A stretch of DNA of 64,000 nucleotides from Cyclobacterium qasimii M12-11B (GTDB lineage: Bacteria > Bacteroidota > Bacteroidia > Cytophagales > Cyclobacteriaceae): positions 1 to 64,000 of the forward strand of contig NZ_ATNM01000018.1 in the NCBI RefSeq assembly GCF_000427295.1, given 5' to 3'. The translations under genes and the position numbers were made by a program. Below, in pieces: positions 18,361 to 28,839 of this stretch. The stretch's first letter is position 1. Each line of letters opens with the position of its first letter. The notes under the pieces are model-generated. The model saw only the letters and a list, made by a program, of their open reading frames with translations, was not told where the DNA came from and searched no databases.

Positions 18361-20894
18361 TTAGGCCCGTTTTTCAGGCAAAAAAATTGTAAAAATAGTT
18401 CCTTTCCCCTCAACACTTTCAGCCTTAATTGCCCCACCATGGTTGCTGATTATTTTTTTAACTATGGCCAAGCCAATTCCTGTACCTTCGTATTCTTGCC
18501 TGCCATGAAGTCTTTGGAAAACTTCAAATATTTTTCCTTCCATACCTTTAGGCAAGCCTATCCCATTGTCCGTAATGGATAGGGCAAAGTACTTCTTACT
18601 GGGATTCAACTTTAAACTTTGCACCTGAACTGCAGAGACTTCAGAAGCACTTATAATAATTTCAGGGGACACACCTTGCTTTGCAAATTTTATGGCATTG
18701 CTTATCAAATTCGTAAAAACCTGATGCATCTGGAAAACAATGGCCTCTATTTTGGGAAGCTCTTTAACCATTATTTTAGCATTTGAATGCTCTATAGAAT
18801 TACTGCTATCCTCAAGCACCTGCTCCAAAATAACATTTAAATCTATTTCTTCATATTTAGTAATGTCATCATTAGACTTGGAAAAAGCCAGTAAATCATC
18901 AATTAGTGTCCGCATCCTACCCGCAGCATTTGTGATTTTCTCGAAGTATTTTTTCCCTCTTTCTGAAAACCTTCCTTGCTCATTTTCCATTAATACAGAT
19001 GTATACATCTGTATCTTCCGTAAAGGCTCCTGTAAATCATGACTAGACACATAGGCAAATGATTGTAAACCCTCATTTGCATTTTCAAGTTTTGCTATCG
19101 AATCCTGTAATTTTTCATTGGCATCTAATAATTGCTCAGTTCTTAAATCAACCTGGCTTTCCAACTCTTTTGTAAAATTTTCCAACCTATTTCGAGACAA
19201 AACCATGTCTGTTACATCAGTAGTGGTGACAATTACTCCAGAAATTGAGTAGTCCACATCTGGCAAAGGTAGGTAGTGATAGTCCATATAGAATTCTTGC
19301 TCCCTACCATCTATAGTGACGATCACCTTAGAAGCCTTGTCTTTTATAGCCTGACCGGTCGTTAAAACCTGTTGAAGTTCGCCTAGATATTTCTGGCCTA
19401 TTAATTCTGGAAAAACCTCAGCTAGATTTTTTCCGTCAACCTCTTCCCAACTCCTAGCCCAAAAATGATTAAGCATACGCTTATTGGCCATTTCTATTTT
19501 TAAATCTTTTCCTCTTAAAATAGTCATCGCTATTGGTGAATGAAGCATATGGTTTCGAAACTGACTTTCATTTTCTGCCAAAACATACTTTGACTTAACA
19601 TAATCAGTTACCTCATTGGTTACCAGCATTATTTCAGTCACTTCACCTTTACTAAAAGTGATTGGTTGGATAATAAAATTGAAAAAGGCATCTATAATCC
19701 CTCCATTCCTTTTAATGTTGATTTTAACCTCAGTACCACGAACTGCCTCTTGTTTATTAAATACTTCCTCAAAAAAATGGGAAACAGTATTTCTAACTTC
19801 TGGCATTGCTTCAAATAATTTTTTACCAACAAAATTATTTGCCTCCCTATCTACGAATTTTAACATCATATTATTTGCCATCTCACTCACTAAGTTCTTC
19901 CCTTTGAAAATAGCTATGCCTACGGGAGCTTTGAATACTATGTCTCGAAAACGTTGTTCCTCTTTTTTGATCTGGGCATTGGCGAGCTTTAACTTCTGTT
20001 CATAACGAACCTGTTCCGACACATCTTGTAATGTACCATTGAAGCGATAAAAGACCTTGTCATTTTTGAAACGTGACCTTCCAAGTGCACGTACTATTTT
20101 GATTTCATCAGTTTTGTGATTCTTTATGGAAAAGGTATCAGAAAATTTACTGGCCTTATGTCCAATAAATGTTTTTTGGATGTTATTCATCACCCGAGCT
20201 TTATCTTCTGGAACAATTGCCTCAAAAGCATTTTTCATCGAAACAGCTGTTCCTTTTGGAATGCCCAACCAATCCATTAATCGGTCATTCCCCTGAAAGG
20301 AATCAATAGCAGGATTATAATCCCAAGTGCCCAATTCTGCTGCATCTATTGCAAAGGCCAGTTGACTTTCACTTTCTTGTAATTTTTTGAGGTTCAATAC
20401 AGCATCTGTGGTCTCTATACAGGTAATTAAAATCCCTTCTGTTTCTTCCTTGTCTCCTATCAGGACACTATAACTAAATGTCCAATATACCTCTTCCATT
20501 TTCCCATTGCGATAAATGGAAACCAGTTGATTTTCATGCCAGGTTGCCTCCCCGGTCTGCCATACCCCATCTACTTCTTTTTTAAAGTTTCAATAAGTTC
20601 CGGAAACGCCTCTTCAAATTTTTGGCCAATAATAAACGGATGCTTCCCATCTTTACCAAGGCTAGGCCTGTAGGCATCATTGTAAAAACAATAATACTCT
20701 TCTCCCCAAAGTATGAAATTTGGAAAAGCAGTTTTAAGCATGCTGCTCACAGACATCCTTAAAGACAAGGGCCATTTTTCAGGAATCCCTAAAGGGTGAT
20801 TCGCCCAATCCTTTTCACCAATGACCCTACCCATCTCTCCTCCATTTCTCAAAAATTTTGGTGGTGATTGATTTTTTCTAAAATCATCCTTCAT
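18361..20894 (-). pseudogene. Multi-PAS sensor histidine kinase, reading frame broken once
   Basis: Two abutting frames make one kinase of about 844 residues. The first (to the TAG at 20571) holds an N-terminal PAS-like domain (KDWANHPLGIPEKWPLSLR, FYNDAYRPSLGKDGKHP). The second, from 20577 down to 18361, continues it (EVDGVWQTGEATWHENQL) with about three more PAS domains, a coiled linker, the HisKA box (FAYVSSHDLQEPLRKIQ) and the HATPase boxes N (FTNLISNAIKFAKQ), DNGIGLPKGMEG and GTGIGLAIVKK. No membrane segment: a cytoplasmic sensor. The break is at AAAAAAG (20583-20577); one extra A restores the frame, and so would a ribosomal -1 shift. A receiver-domain gene lies upstream. The start is taken at MKDDFRKNQ; MSINMKDD is an alternative. 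Confidence 0.85.
20577..20583 (-). other. A AAA AAG slippery heptamer in the histidine kinase gene
   Basis: In the frame of the N-terminal half the codons read TTA AAA AAG AAG TAG. The heptamer A AAA AAG is therefore phased exactly as in known bacterial -1 frameshift sites such as dnaX. A -1 shift gives LKK followed by EVDGVW, which rejoins the kinase. No obvious downstream pseudoknot or upstream Shine-Dalgarno stimulator is seen. The base run may instead be one A short through mutation or sequencing. Confidence 0.4.
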
Positions 20895-21273
20895 ATTTAT
20901 TGACATTAATAATTCACCAGTTACTTCTGACAAATTCCAGAGCAAAAAAACCAACAGCTATATTTATATTATGTGCCAAAAATCGTGATTCACCATTGAA
21001 AAGCAATTTAGAACATCAAAAGATAAAACCCACAAGCCTGATTACCTAATCATTAAACAAAGGAAAAAGTTTTAGTCAGACCAAAAATTGTTTCATAAAA
21101 GGAACCCAATTAGCTCCTAGTTCAGTCTTACAAAAACTCAATCTTGCCTAAAAAAAGAAGGCTTATTCAATAGGTACTTAAAAACTCAAAGAATGGATCA
21201 CTGTACTTACCCCTATTCATATCCATTCAAAGCCATATTGATAAGGTTAATTTACCAATGACTATGGCACCTT

Positions 21274-21711
21274 TTACAACATTACAAAAAATTGATCCTG
21301 TAAACTCGGGTCCGTTTTAGTCTCCATTATGGATTTCATAGATTTGTTCAACAATGTTTTCAAATGGCTGAAAGAAATAGGTTTTTGTATGTATTGGTTC
21401 GCTCCGTTTTCCTTCAATAAATCTACTACATTGTGATTATAGGTAGTGGAATAGATTATAATCTTAATATCAGAAAATTCAGGAACTTCGCGAATATCAG
21501 TAAGACATTCAAATCCATTTTGGAGGGGCATATATAAATCGAGGTAGATGGCATCAGGTAATTGACTATTGGCATGAAGACCTTTCATTAATTCAACCCC
21601 ATTGTCAAATTGGCTCACTAATTTATCTATGGGCAATTTCTCTAAACCCTCCAAGAATATCTCCCTATCATCTCTATCATCATCGGCAATGAAAATTCGG
21701 ATTGGCTCCAT
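21274..21711 (-). CDS. Single-domain response regulator (Rcp1-like)
   Basis: A 145-residue receiver domain without an output domain. The acidic pocket is IFIADDDRDDREIF, the phosphoacceptor aspartate lies in IYLDLYMPLQNG, the switch Ser/Thr in IIYSTTYN and the conserved lysine in QYIQKPIS. The pattern LDLYMPLQNGFECL is typical of Rcp1-like regulators that serve phytochrome or PAS kinases. It lies just upstream of the multi-PAS kinase on the same strand and is its likely phosphorelay partner. Confidence 0.88.
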   Translation of the reverse strand: MEPIRIFIADDDRDDREIFLEGLEKLPIDKLVSQFDNGVELMKGLHANSQLPDAIYLDLYMPLQNGFECLTDIREVPEFSDIKIIIYSTTYNHNVVDLLKENGANQYIQKPISFSHLKTLLNKSMKSIMETKTDPSLQDQFFVML

Positions 21712-21734
21712 TTTTATATTTATCGGTTACTTTA

Positions 21735-22247
21735 CTAATTACTCAATGGGATGTTCAAATCACCATGCTCTCCTAGATCTGGTTTATCCCCAGTTATAGC
21801 ACCAATCCCCATCTTCAATAGACTGATGAATTTTCCGCTTTCGGTATCCCAGTACTGGGCTTCTTTTGGAATGACTTTGATAGCTGTTAAATTAGGGTCA
21901 TCGACTCCATCAAACCATGCATCATCTGCACTTCCGTAATACCGCTCCACAACTACCTTACCTTTATAAATAACCGCTTGACCAAAAACGGTCAAAAAGC
22001 TCATCTGATCCGGCTTGGAGTAAATCAATTGAATATTATTGTCCTTATTAATATTCTGATTGTGCTCGCTTTCACTACTACTTAAAAACCAGACACATCC
22101 GTCCTCATCAACATCCTTGGTACTCATTGGTATTAAATGCGGAGGTATTGAATTTAGGTTTGTACCCATTATTGCAAAACGTATGTCTTCAGCCAATTCT
22201 TTTAATTTGGCTATGGCTTCTTCATTAAATAAGTTTTCTCTGCTCAT
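21735..22247 (-). CDS. Pyridoxamine-5'-phosphate-oxidase-like general stress protein
   Basis: A 170-residue flavin-binding split-barrel protein of the general stress protein 26 type. Visible motifs are FAIMGTNLNSIPPHLIPMST, VWFLSSSESEHNQNI and LTVFGQAVIYKGK, then YYGSADDAWFDG and AQYWDTESGK. The family binds FMN or F420-like cofactors; the reaction is usually unknown, and it should not be read as true PdxH. It ends 23 bases before the receiver gene, so the two are probably co-transcribed. Confidence 0.85.
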   Translation of the reverse strand: MSRENLFNEEAIAKLKELAEDIRFAIMGTNLNSIPPHLIPMSTKDVDEDGCVWFLSSSESEHNQNINKDNNIQLIYSKPDQMSFLTVFGQAVIYKGKVVVERYYGSADDAWFDGVDDPNLTAIKVIPKEAQYWDTESGKFISLLKMGIGAITGDKPDLGEHGDLNIPLSN

Positions 22248-22526
22248 AAATTTAATTTTATTTACCCTAAATATAAAGCGGATATATCCATAGGTATGCT
22301 ACTATTAAATTAGAAATTAACTCAAAAAAGATAAGCATCTTTGTACTTCAAAGCACTAATTTTTTAAAGAGTTATGAATTTGTCTTAATACACCATCAAA
22401 AGTCAATAATCCTCTGCCGATTTCAAGTCCAATTAAACACTCAATCCACGGCCCAAATCCGATAATTGGTATGGTTAACAGCAATTTAAAAAACATAGAC
22501 CTGCTTTAAGAAGGCCCGTTTAAAAT

Positions 22527-23345
22527 TTACCCATTAGAAGAAAAACCAGGATAACATGTCATGCCCCCATCCACAAAAATTGATGTCCCATTTATATATT
22601 CGGATTCATCAGATGCCAGCCAGCTTGCCACTTTACCAATATCATCCGGCACTCCTATCCGTTTGTAAGGGATCAACTTTAAAAGTTGCTCCATACCTTC
22701 TTTAGAACTCCAAACCTCCTTATTAATCTCGGTTTTTATAGCCCCGGGAGCAATACTATTGCACCTTATTTTTGAAGAGGCATATTCCTGACAAATACTT
22801 TCCATTAACAATAAAAGCCCACCTTTTGAAGCTGCATAATTTGAATGGCCCGCCCAGGGAATTTCTTCATGAACGGAACTTATATGGATGATTTTCCCAA
22901 GAGATTTGGACACATCAGGCCGCATCCCTCTTCTTAAAAATTCAATAATGGCTTCCTTTGCACATAAGAATTGCCCTGTTAGATTAACATCAATTACTTT
23001 CTTCCAAGCTTCTAAAGGCATTTCATGTAATTTATGATCAATTTGAACGCCAGCATTGGCTACTAATACATCCACTGTACCAAAGTGATCTATTGTCTTT
23101 TTAAAAAGGTTTTTCACATCCTCTTCTTTACTTACATCACCTTTTAGAACAAGTGCCTCTCCACAGTCAGCATTATTATCGATCCAATGGGCAACTTCCT
23201 CCGCCTCCGCTTTACTTTTCCGGTAGTTGACCACTACATTTGCTCCCCCACAGCCTAATGCTTTCGCAATCGCACTTCCTATTCCAGCACTTGAACCAGT
23301 GACAATACATGTCTGATTTTCAAGTCTTTTATTGTTATTTTTCAT
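22527..23345 (-). CDS. SDR-family oxidoreductase (glucose-1-dehydrogenase-like)
   Basis: A 272-residue short-chain dehydrogenase starting at MKNNNKRLENQ; an earlier ATG at 23393 adds 16 residues not typical of the family. The NAD(P) site is VTGSSAGIGSAIA, the structural NAG motif VANAG, the catalytic Ser lies in IIHISSVHEE and Tyr/Lys in SNYAASKGG. The C-terminal FVDGGMTCYPGF is typical of glucose-1-dehydrogenase-like members. Real substrate unknown. It is divergent from the GH13 gene. Confidence 0.88.
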   Translation of the reverse strand: MKNNNKRLENQTCIVTGSSAGIGSAIAKALGCGGANVVVNYRKSKAEAEEVAHWIDNNADCGEALVLKGDVSKEEDVKNLFKKTIDHFGTVDVLVANAGVQIDHKLHEMPLEAWKKVIDVNLTGQFLCAKEAIIEFLRRGMRPDVSKSLGKIIHISSVHEEIPWAGHSNYAASKGGLLLLMESICQEYASSKIRCNSIAPGAIKTEINKEVWSSKEGMEQLLKLIPYKRIGVPDDIGKVASWLASDESEYINGTSIFVDGGMTCYPGFSSNG

Positions 23346-23530
23346 ATTCTTAGCCTCATGATTTTTAAAATTCAATGTAGATTTAAACAGCAATAAACAT
23401 TGCTCTTAAAAAGTAAAAATGGATGCTAAATATTTTTTTTAACTTATTACTTTAGAGGTAAAAATTAACTTTTTAGAAGCTATTTATTGATCAATTTAGA
23501 CTTTATTTTACGCAGTTAATCTGAGAAAAA

Positions 23531-25366
23531 ATGGAAACAGCTACAATAGATAAAAAGGAAAATTTACTAGATGGGATGGGTGCAATACCCTGTCCACAAG
23601 AAGGAACAACATTCCGTGTATGGGCACCTAATGTTGAGAATGTATCAGTAGTAGGTGATTTCAATAATTGGGATGAGAATGAGCACCCCATGAATTCGGA
23701 ACACAATGGATACTGGGCAATTCATGTTCCATCGGCCAATGTGGGTGCAGAATACAAGTTTGCATTAAAATCTAATGGCAATACTTTGCTTAGAAATGAT
23801 CCTTACGCTCGGCAGATGACCCATAGTAACGGCAATTCAGTGATTGCGAAAAGAGCATTCGATTGGGAAATCGATAATTTTAAAATACCAAGTTTAAATC
23901 AATTGGTAATTTATGAAATGCATATCGGTACTTTTCATCAGAAAATCGATTCAGGGGAACCAAGAATAGGAACATTTAAAAGTGCTATTGAAAAGTTGGG
24001 TTACCTAAAAAACCTTGGCATCAACGCCATTGAAATTATGCCCATAGCAGAATTTGCCGGAGGAATATCCTGGGGTTATAATCCTTCTTCACCTTTCTCT
24101 ATAGAAACAGACTATGGAACTCCTGAGGATTTTGCATCTTTTGTGAATGCTGCGCACAAACATGGTATGGCAGTATTGATGGATGTTGTTTACAACCATT
24201 TTGGCTCTTCCGACTCTGACTTATGGCAATTCGATGGCTGGAATGAAAATGACAATGGTGGGATTTATTTCTATAATGATTATCGGGCAGAAACTCCATG
24301 GGGACATTCAAGGCCAGATTATGGAAGGCCGGAAGTGCGTCAATTCATAAGAGACAATGCTTTAATGTGGTTGGAGGATTACCATTGTGATGGTCTGAGG
24401 TGGGACGCTACCTCCTATATTCGATTTGTAGAGGGAGGAACCGGATACGAAAGGAATGAGATTTTTGAAGGCAAAAAAATGATTCAGGATATCAATGGGG
24501 AAATAAGGGCCAAATATCCAGAAAAAATATTGATTGCAGAGGACCTAAATGCAGACACCATAGTTACACAAGACCAATACTATGATGGACTTAATTTTAA
24601 TACACAATGGGATTCTCATTTTGTACACAAAGTAAGGAATATTTTGATTCACGAGGAGGACAATTCCCGCAATTTGCAGGAGGTTGTAAACGCATTGACT
24701 TTCAAATACAATTACGATGTATTTGAAAGAATAGTTTATACAGAATCACATGATGAAGTAGCCAACGGAAGTTCTCGAATACCTGAAGAAATTCAACCTG
24801 GGCAGGCTGATGGCGAATTTGCTAAAAAACGGTCTGTACTCGGTGCAACACTGATATTCACTTCTCCTGGAATACCTATGATATTTCAAGGGCAGGAATT
24901 TCTAGAAGATGGTTTTTTTGATGACAACCAAGGGCTTGATTGGGAAAAAGCAAACCATTTTGAAGGGATTACAAAATTGTACCAAGACCTGATAAAATTA
25001 AGGTTGAGCCAGGAAAAAAGCCTACAAGGACTACAAGGTCAAGATATACAAATCATTCATTTTAATCAAGAAAACAATGTACTTGCCTACCTTAGAAGTC
25101 ATGATGAATACCCCGATAATCCAGTTTTGATTGTGCTAAATTTCTCAAATCAAAGATTTGAGAATTATGATATAGGTACTCCATTTGCAGGATCTTGGAA
25201 AACCATTTTTAATAGTAGTTATTCAGGATACGATGAGGATGATTTTTATACAGCAAATACTGAATTAACGGTATCAGAGGGTGATAACTATGACAACCTA
25301 CCACACAAATTAACATTTACAATTGCTGAATATGCTTCTTTAATTATAACCAGAAATATGGAATAG
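23531..25366 (+). CDS. GH13 alpha-amylase-family enzyme with CBM48 (branching-enzyme-like)
   Basis: A 611-residue cytoplasmic enzyme. N-terminal CBM48 is about residues 20-110 (TTFRVWAPNVENVSVVGDFN), then the GH13 barrel from about 125. Catalytic residues are in place: nucleophile Asp292 in GLRWDATS, acid/base Glu337 in ILIAEDLN and Asp408 in TESHDEVAN. A C-terminal beta domain follows. The layout resembles glycogen branching enzyme and maltooligosyltrehalose trehalohydrolase, but the length is nearer short branching-enzyme relatives. Single gene among stress genes; glycogen or trehalose metabolism is plausible. Confidence 0.88.
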   Translation: METATIDKKENLLDGMGAIPCPQEGTTFRVWAPNVENVSVVGDFNNWDENEHPMNSEHNGYWAIHVPSANVGAEYKFALKSNGNTLLRNDPYARQMTHSNGNSVIAKRAFDWEIDNFKIPSLNQLVIYEMHIGTFHQKIDSGEPRIGTFKSAIEKLGYLKNLGINAIEIMPIAEFAGGISWGYNPSSPFSIETDYGTPEDFASFVNAAHKHGMAVLMDVVYNHFGSSDSDLWQFDGWNENDNGGIYFYNDYRAETPWGHSRPDYGRPEVRQFIRDNALMWLEDYHCDGLRWDATSYIRFVEGGTGYERNEIFEGKKMIQDINGEIRAKYPEKILIAEDLNADTIVTQDQYYDGLNFNTQWDSHFVHKVRNILIHEEDNSRNLQEVVNALTFKYNYDVFERIVYTESHDEVANGSSRIPEEIQPGQADGEFAKKRSVLGATLIFTSPGIPMIFQGQEFLEDGFFDDNQGLDWEKANHFEGITKLYQDLIKLRLSQEKSLQGLQGQDIQIIHFNQENNVLAYLRSHDEYPDNPVLIVLNFSNQRFENYDIGTPFAGSWKTIFNSSYSGYDEDDFYTANTELTVSEGDNYDNLPHKLTFTIAEYASLIITRNME

Positions 25367-25482
25367 ATTGTTTCTGATTTGCTCATACCGTGTCCAAACC
25401 TCCCACATTGTTGGTGGTTTGGACACATTTGGCAACAGACTTCATTTAACCAAAGTCTATGGTAAATAATTAGGATGTTGTT

Positions 25483-25944
25483 TTATGCTTGAATTACGAA
25501 ATTGTGATTGTCCAGCGCTGAACATGGATCATTCCAGTCAGTATCCAAAGTACTTTTAAGAATGTTAGTCATTTCTTTCTGGCTATAAGGCTTTTGAATA
25601 TACCCATTCGCTCCAAGACTATAAGATTTATCTACGTCTGAAGGATTGAATGAGGTCGAGAAAATTATGACACAAATATCCTTTAATCGGATATTTTTTC
25701 GAATTTCTTCCAAACACTCAAAACCATTCATTTTAGGCATGTTAAGGTCCAAAAACAAAATATCCGGCAATTCTGCAATTTCATCGTTTAGGTACTCCAT
25801 GAGCTGAATTCCACCATTAAATATAATGGTTCTCACATTAGCATTTATGGCTGTAATAGCATCTTGAAAAAGCTCACAATCATCAGAATCATCATCAGCT
25901 AAGATGAGTAAATTCTCATTGAATTTATTTTTAAAATCGGTCAT
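25483..25944 (-). CDS. Single-domain response regulator (Rcp1-like)
   Basis: A 153-residue stand-alone receiver domain. Acidic pocket LILADDDSDDCELF, phosphoacceptor in LFLDLNMPKMNGFE, switch residues in VIIFSTSFN and lysine in GYIQKPYS. It lacks a DNA-binding output domain and probably acts in a phosphorelay or by protein contact. No kinase gene is adjacent, unlike the regulator at 21274. It is convergent with the GH13 gene. Confidence 0.88.
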   Translation of the reverse strand: MTDFKNKFNENLLILADDDSDDCELFQDAITAINANVRTIIFNGGIQLMEYLNDEIAELPDILFLDLNMPKMNGFECLEEIRKNIRLKDICVIIFSTSFNPSDVDKSYSLGANGYIQKPYSQKEMTNILKSTLDTDWNDPCSALDNHNFVIQA

Positions 25945-26312
25945 GGCAAATAATTTAATCCAAAGAAATTCTTAAGCGAAGAATCAAATGGGTGGAAAAT
26001 TAAATTTAATTTCACTTTGGATGAAGACATATCTTCAAAAATAAGACCAAAGTAAGTTATGAACCTATCATAAAATAAAACAAGGGGAGGAACGAGTGGG
26101 TAAATTTCTTAACTTTCAACTTAATATCAAGAACTTAAAGTACCCTTCAATTGCTAAAATGCTAAGTGGTTTTACAGAAAGATCTTTGAGAGGGCATTGC
26201 AAATTAAAAAGCAGTCATAAGCGTCAATATCCTTTATAAAACGAAAAAAAATCATTCCCTGAGGAAGTTCAGGTAATGATTTTCAAATAACTTAAGAGAA
26301 ATAATAAAAATA
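25945..26312. other. Non-coding region between a receiver gene and the Dps-like gene
   Basis: About 370 bases with no credible frame. It should contain the promoter of the receiver gene (minus strand). A weak inverted pair around AATCATTCCCTGAGG and GGTAATGATT near 26250-26280 may end the Dps-like transcript. Nothing else is recognised. Confidence 0.4.
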
Positions 26313-26807
26313 TTATGAATAATTAATTTTAATCAAAAGGTCCCTTAATAACCAGGTCATTTCAATATGAAGTTGAAGCACTTCTGCTATTAAATTAAGT
26401 GAATCATTGGAGTTAAGGTAGATAAAATCATCTTTTAAGTATTTACGTATGGATTCTATAATCAATTGGTGATCATCTAACAAATTCCTTATAAAATACT
26501 CTGAATCAGATGATTTGGTATCAAACTCATTCAAATTCGCATTTTGCAACCTATTCTTAAGTGTACCTTGGGAATTGAAATTAAGTTTTCTTATCTGATT
26601 ATTAATGATATAAAGCGCTTTTTCTATCATTCTGATTTTATCATGAAAAAAAGTAATGCTATCATCTTTATTAGTAATAACTCTAGATGAGGCCCCCAAG
26701 GTTTTAGCATACAATACCAATTCATCTGCTAATAGTTGTTGGAATATTTTTATGTTAATTTTCACACTTAGATCAGTGTACTCAAGATATGTCTCAGTTG
26801 GTCTCAT
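26313..26807 (-). CDS. Divergent Dps-like (ferritin fold) protein lacking the ferroxidase site
   Basis: A 164-residue helical protein. Dps landmarks remain: FQQLLADELVLYAKT in helix 1, GTLKNRLQNANLNE at the turn after helix 2 and HIEMTWLLRDLL at the end. But the helix-1 His-Trp (normally KTxxFHWNV) is replaced by LGASSRV, and the D-x-x-x-E pair of helix 2 is absent in KIRMIEKALYIINNQ. It therefore probably does not oxidise iron as a normal Dps does. It may be a structural or DNA-binding paralogue, or misassigned; family placement is by pattern only. Confidence 0.6.
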   Translation of the reverse strand: MRPTETYLEYTDLSVKINIKIFQQLLADELVLYAKTLGASSRVITNKDDSITFFHDKIRMIEKALYIINNQIRKLNFNSQGTLKNRLQNANLNEFDTKSSDSEYFIRNLLDDHQLIIESIRKYLKDDFIYLNSNDSLNLIAEVLQLHIEMTWLLRDLLIKINYS

Positions 26808-26964
26808 TTTGTTATGCTTTTAACCCCATTTTAACCTATTAGCCATAAAATAAAACAGGTAGGTTAGGCTAAAACAAGTTTAATCCACCCAATTTCCTTA
26901 TAGGGTCTCATTCAGAGAAACACTACTGGAAAACATGTGTATAAATTGTTGTTTTTTGGTCAAA

Positions 26965-26989
26965 AAAGCCGTCTAATTTAGACGGCTTT
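26965..26989 (-). terminator. Rho-independent terminator of the AraC gene
   Basis: Perfect 11-bp stem (26965-26975 with 26979-26989) with a 3-base loop. On the minus strand it is followed by a run of T. It lies about 45 bases after the stop of the AraC-family gene at 27035. Confidence 0.85.
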
Positions 26990-27034
26990 AGGTTGGTTAT
27001 TGGTAATTAAAATAGTTGGTTTGATCTTAATGTT

Positions 27035-28087
27035 TTATGCTGATAAACTCATCAGCTGTTGTTTTTCCTTATATTCTTTTGGGCTGCAATTGTATTTTTG
27101 CTTGAAGATCTTCGAGAAATAACTCCTGCTCGTAAAGCCTACACTGTACACCACTTGCGATATATTGAGATCTGAAGTTTTTATCAACTCTTCTGCTTTT
27201 TCCACACGCAAAGCTCTGATATAATCACTAACAGTAGTTCCATGCATTAGTTTAAAACCTTCTTGCAATTTCCCTGGAGACAATCCAGATTGATGACTCA
27301 ACTCTGAAATTGAATGTTGCGATTCAGGGAAATTTTGAATTGTTTTTGAAACTTCACGCACAGCTCCCAATTCCCTGTGGGTTAAATTTCCTTTGTTCAT
27401 TTCCTTGTTTTTCACGTCATCAGTATGCTGCTGAATTTCGTAAGCAAGGATCAAGTGAACCAATCCTTCGATCATTAGACTTCTGACAATTCCACGTTGC
27501 TGTATGGCTTCAAGTTGTTGAATTTTGTCAGCTATTTTCAAATTATAGGATCCTATATAAATTGAATTTTTCGATTCTTCTCCTCTTAAAAATGACTTCT
27601 GGATCCTATAATTCAAATTGTGTTTTCTAAGTATATTCTGATTTGAAGTAGTCTTTACAACAATCAGAGATATCTTAATGTGTTCACCCTTTGTGAAATG
27701 AAGCACATTTTCTTCAAAAGCTTTATTTGTTAAAATTCCCGTCTGAAAATTCTCAAGTACCTTTTTATTAGATTGGTTACCAAAACTATGGGTAACTTTC
27801 CCTCGCAAACAGTAAGCAAAACAGATGGGAGGATTCTCAGCTGTACCTGCACGTAAAGTAAAGTCTTGTGAAAACTTTACGTCAAACTCTAATAAGGAAA
27901 TACCACTTTTGAAAGTAATACCTCTAATCCGGCCACGACCAAATTCATTGTCAATATCCAGGATATGTTCCTTAACCTTAACACTAAGGTTTCCACTAAA
28001 ATTTTGTTGCAACTGATCGAACATGTTTTTAATGGCTGTCGAAGAAAGGGATATGGTATTCATAACGTTAGATATAGGGTTAAACAT
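27035..28087 (-). CDS. AraC-family transcriptional regulator
   Basis: A 350-residue regulator with a long N-terminal sensing domain (about 1-240, no recognised fold) and a C-terminal double helix-turn-helix (about 250-345). Typical residues are ISELSHQSGLSPGKLQEGFK, TVSDYIRALRVEKAEELI and VVYSVGFTSRSYFSKIFKQK, ending SPKEYKEKQ. An internal ATG at residue 9 is a possible start. It is a single gene with its own terminator. The ligand and targets are unknown. Confidence 0.9.
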   Translation of the reverse strand: MFNPISNVMNTISLSSTAIKNMFDQLQQNFSGNLSVKVKEHILDIDNEFGRGRIRGITFKSGISLLEFDVKFSQDFTLRAGTAENPPICFAYCLRGKVTHSFGNQSNKKVLENFQTGILTNKAFEENVLHFTKGEHIKISLIVVKTTSNQNILRKHNLNYRIQKSFLRGEESKNSIYIGSYNLKIADKIQQLEAIQQRGIVRSLMIEGLVHLILAYEIQQHTDDVKNKEMNKGNLTHRELGAVREVSKTIQNFPESQHSISELSHQSGLSPGKLQEGFKLMHGTTVSDYIRALRVEKAEELIKTSDLNISQVVYSVGFTSRSYFSKIFKQKYNCSPKEYKEKQQLMSLSA

Positions 28088-28839
28088 TAAATTTTGAGCC
28101 TCAACTCAGGTAAATTGGTTATTCAATTCAAACATAGGCTGAGTGGCAAATCCCCATTTAACAATCTCTATCGGGTCATTTAAAGCTTTATTTATATAAA
28201 TACTTTTAATCACAAATAGAAAAGTTGATTGTTAACTCAAATCCTTCAACAAATATCTTAAAGGTGGCACCAAATAAGTTACAGAACTTTGGGTTTACGT
28301 TGCAAAATTTCATGTTCTATATAATACCCAGGTAGGAAAAAACTTTTTAAAGCTTGATAATTCTATCTAAAACCTAAATTCTAAACAGCTTGATTTCAAT
28401 AGAAATTATTATACAAACAATTAAATACCAATACAATAACAATTTAAAACCATATGTAAAAGAAGATTTATAAGGGACTATTTTATCAAATCACCTAGGT
28501 CTAGGATTCGACTATTAAAATCTTAAGTGTCGTTAAATTCTAAAAAATGGTCGACTTTTATTATTTCGGATGGCTTGCATCAAAATTTGCCAATCATTGT
28601 GCGTTCTGATTTAAAAGTTTCAGTTCAATAAATTTGTCGGTAAAAAAGCTGCTGTTTAAGCATGTTTTATATGAGAAAGAAAATTCGATTGAAGAACTCC
28701 CGCTAAATACTACAACCGCCCAATTTCTTGGTTTACTGAGATGGGTTTGATAAATAATCTCAATATTTTGGGCAAAAAAAATCAATTAATATCTCTTTAG
28801 AAACCAAAGAGTAGCGAGGTACAATCAGAGGAAATAGGG
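28088..28839. other. Long AT-rich non-coding region
   Basis: About 750 bases between the AraC gene and the next receiver gene. No well-supported gene. A short plus-strand frame near 28610-28750 (KKLLFKHVLYEKENSIEELP, then NTTTAQFLGLLRWV) has coding-like composition but no start and no family I recognise; it may be a gene remnant. The rest should include the AraC promoter. Confidence 0.4.

Noticed and set aside
28594-28785. A 63-residue minus-strand frame in the long gap after the AraC gene.
   Set aside because: No family pattern, start support or conserved residue; the plus-strand frame there looks no worse, so neither is called.
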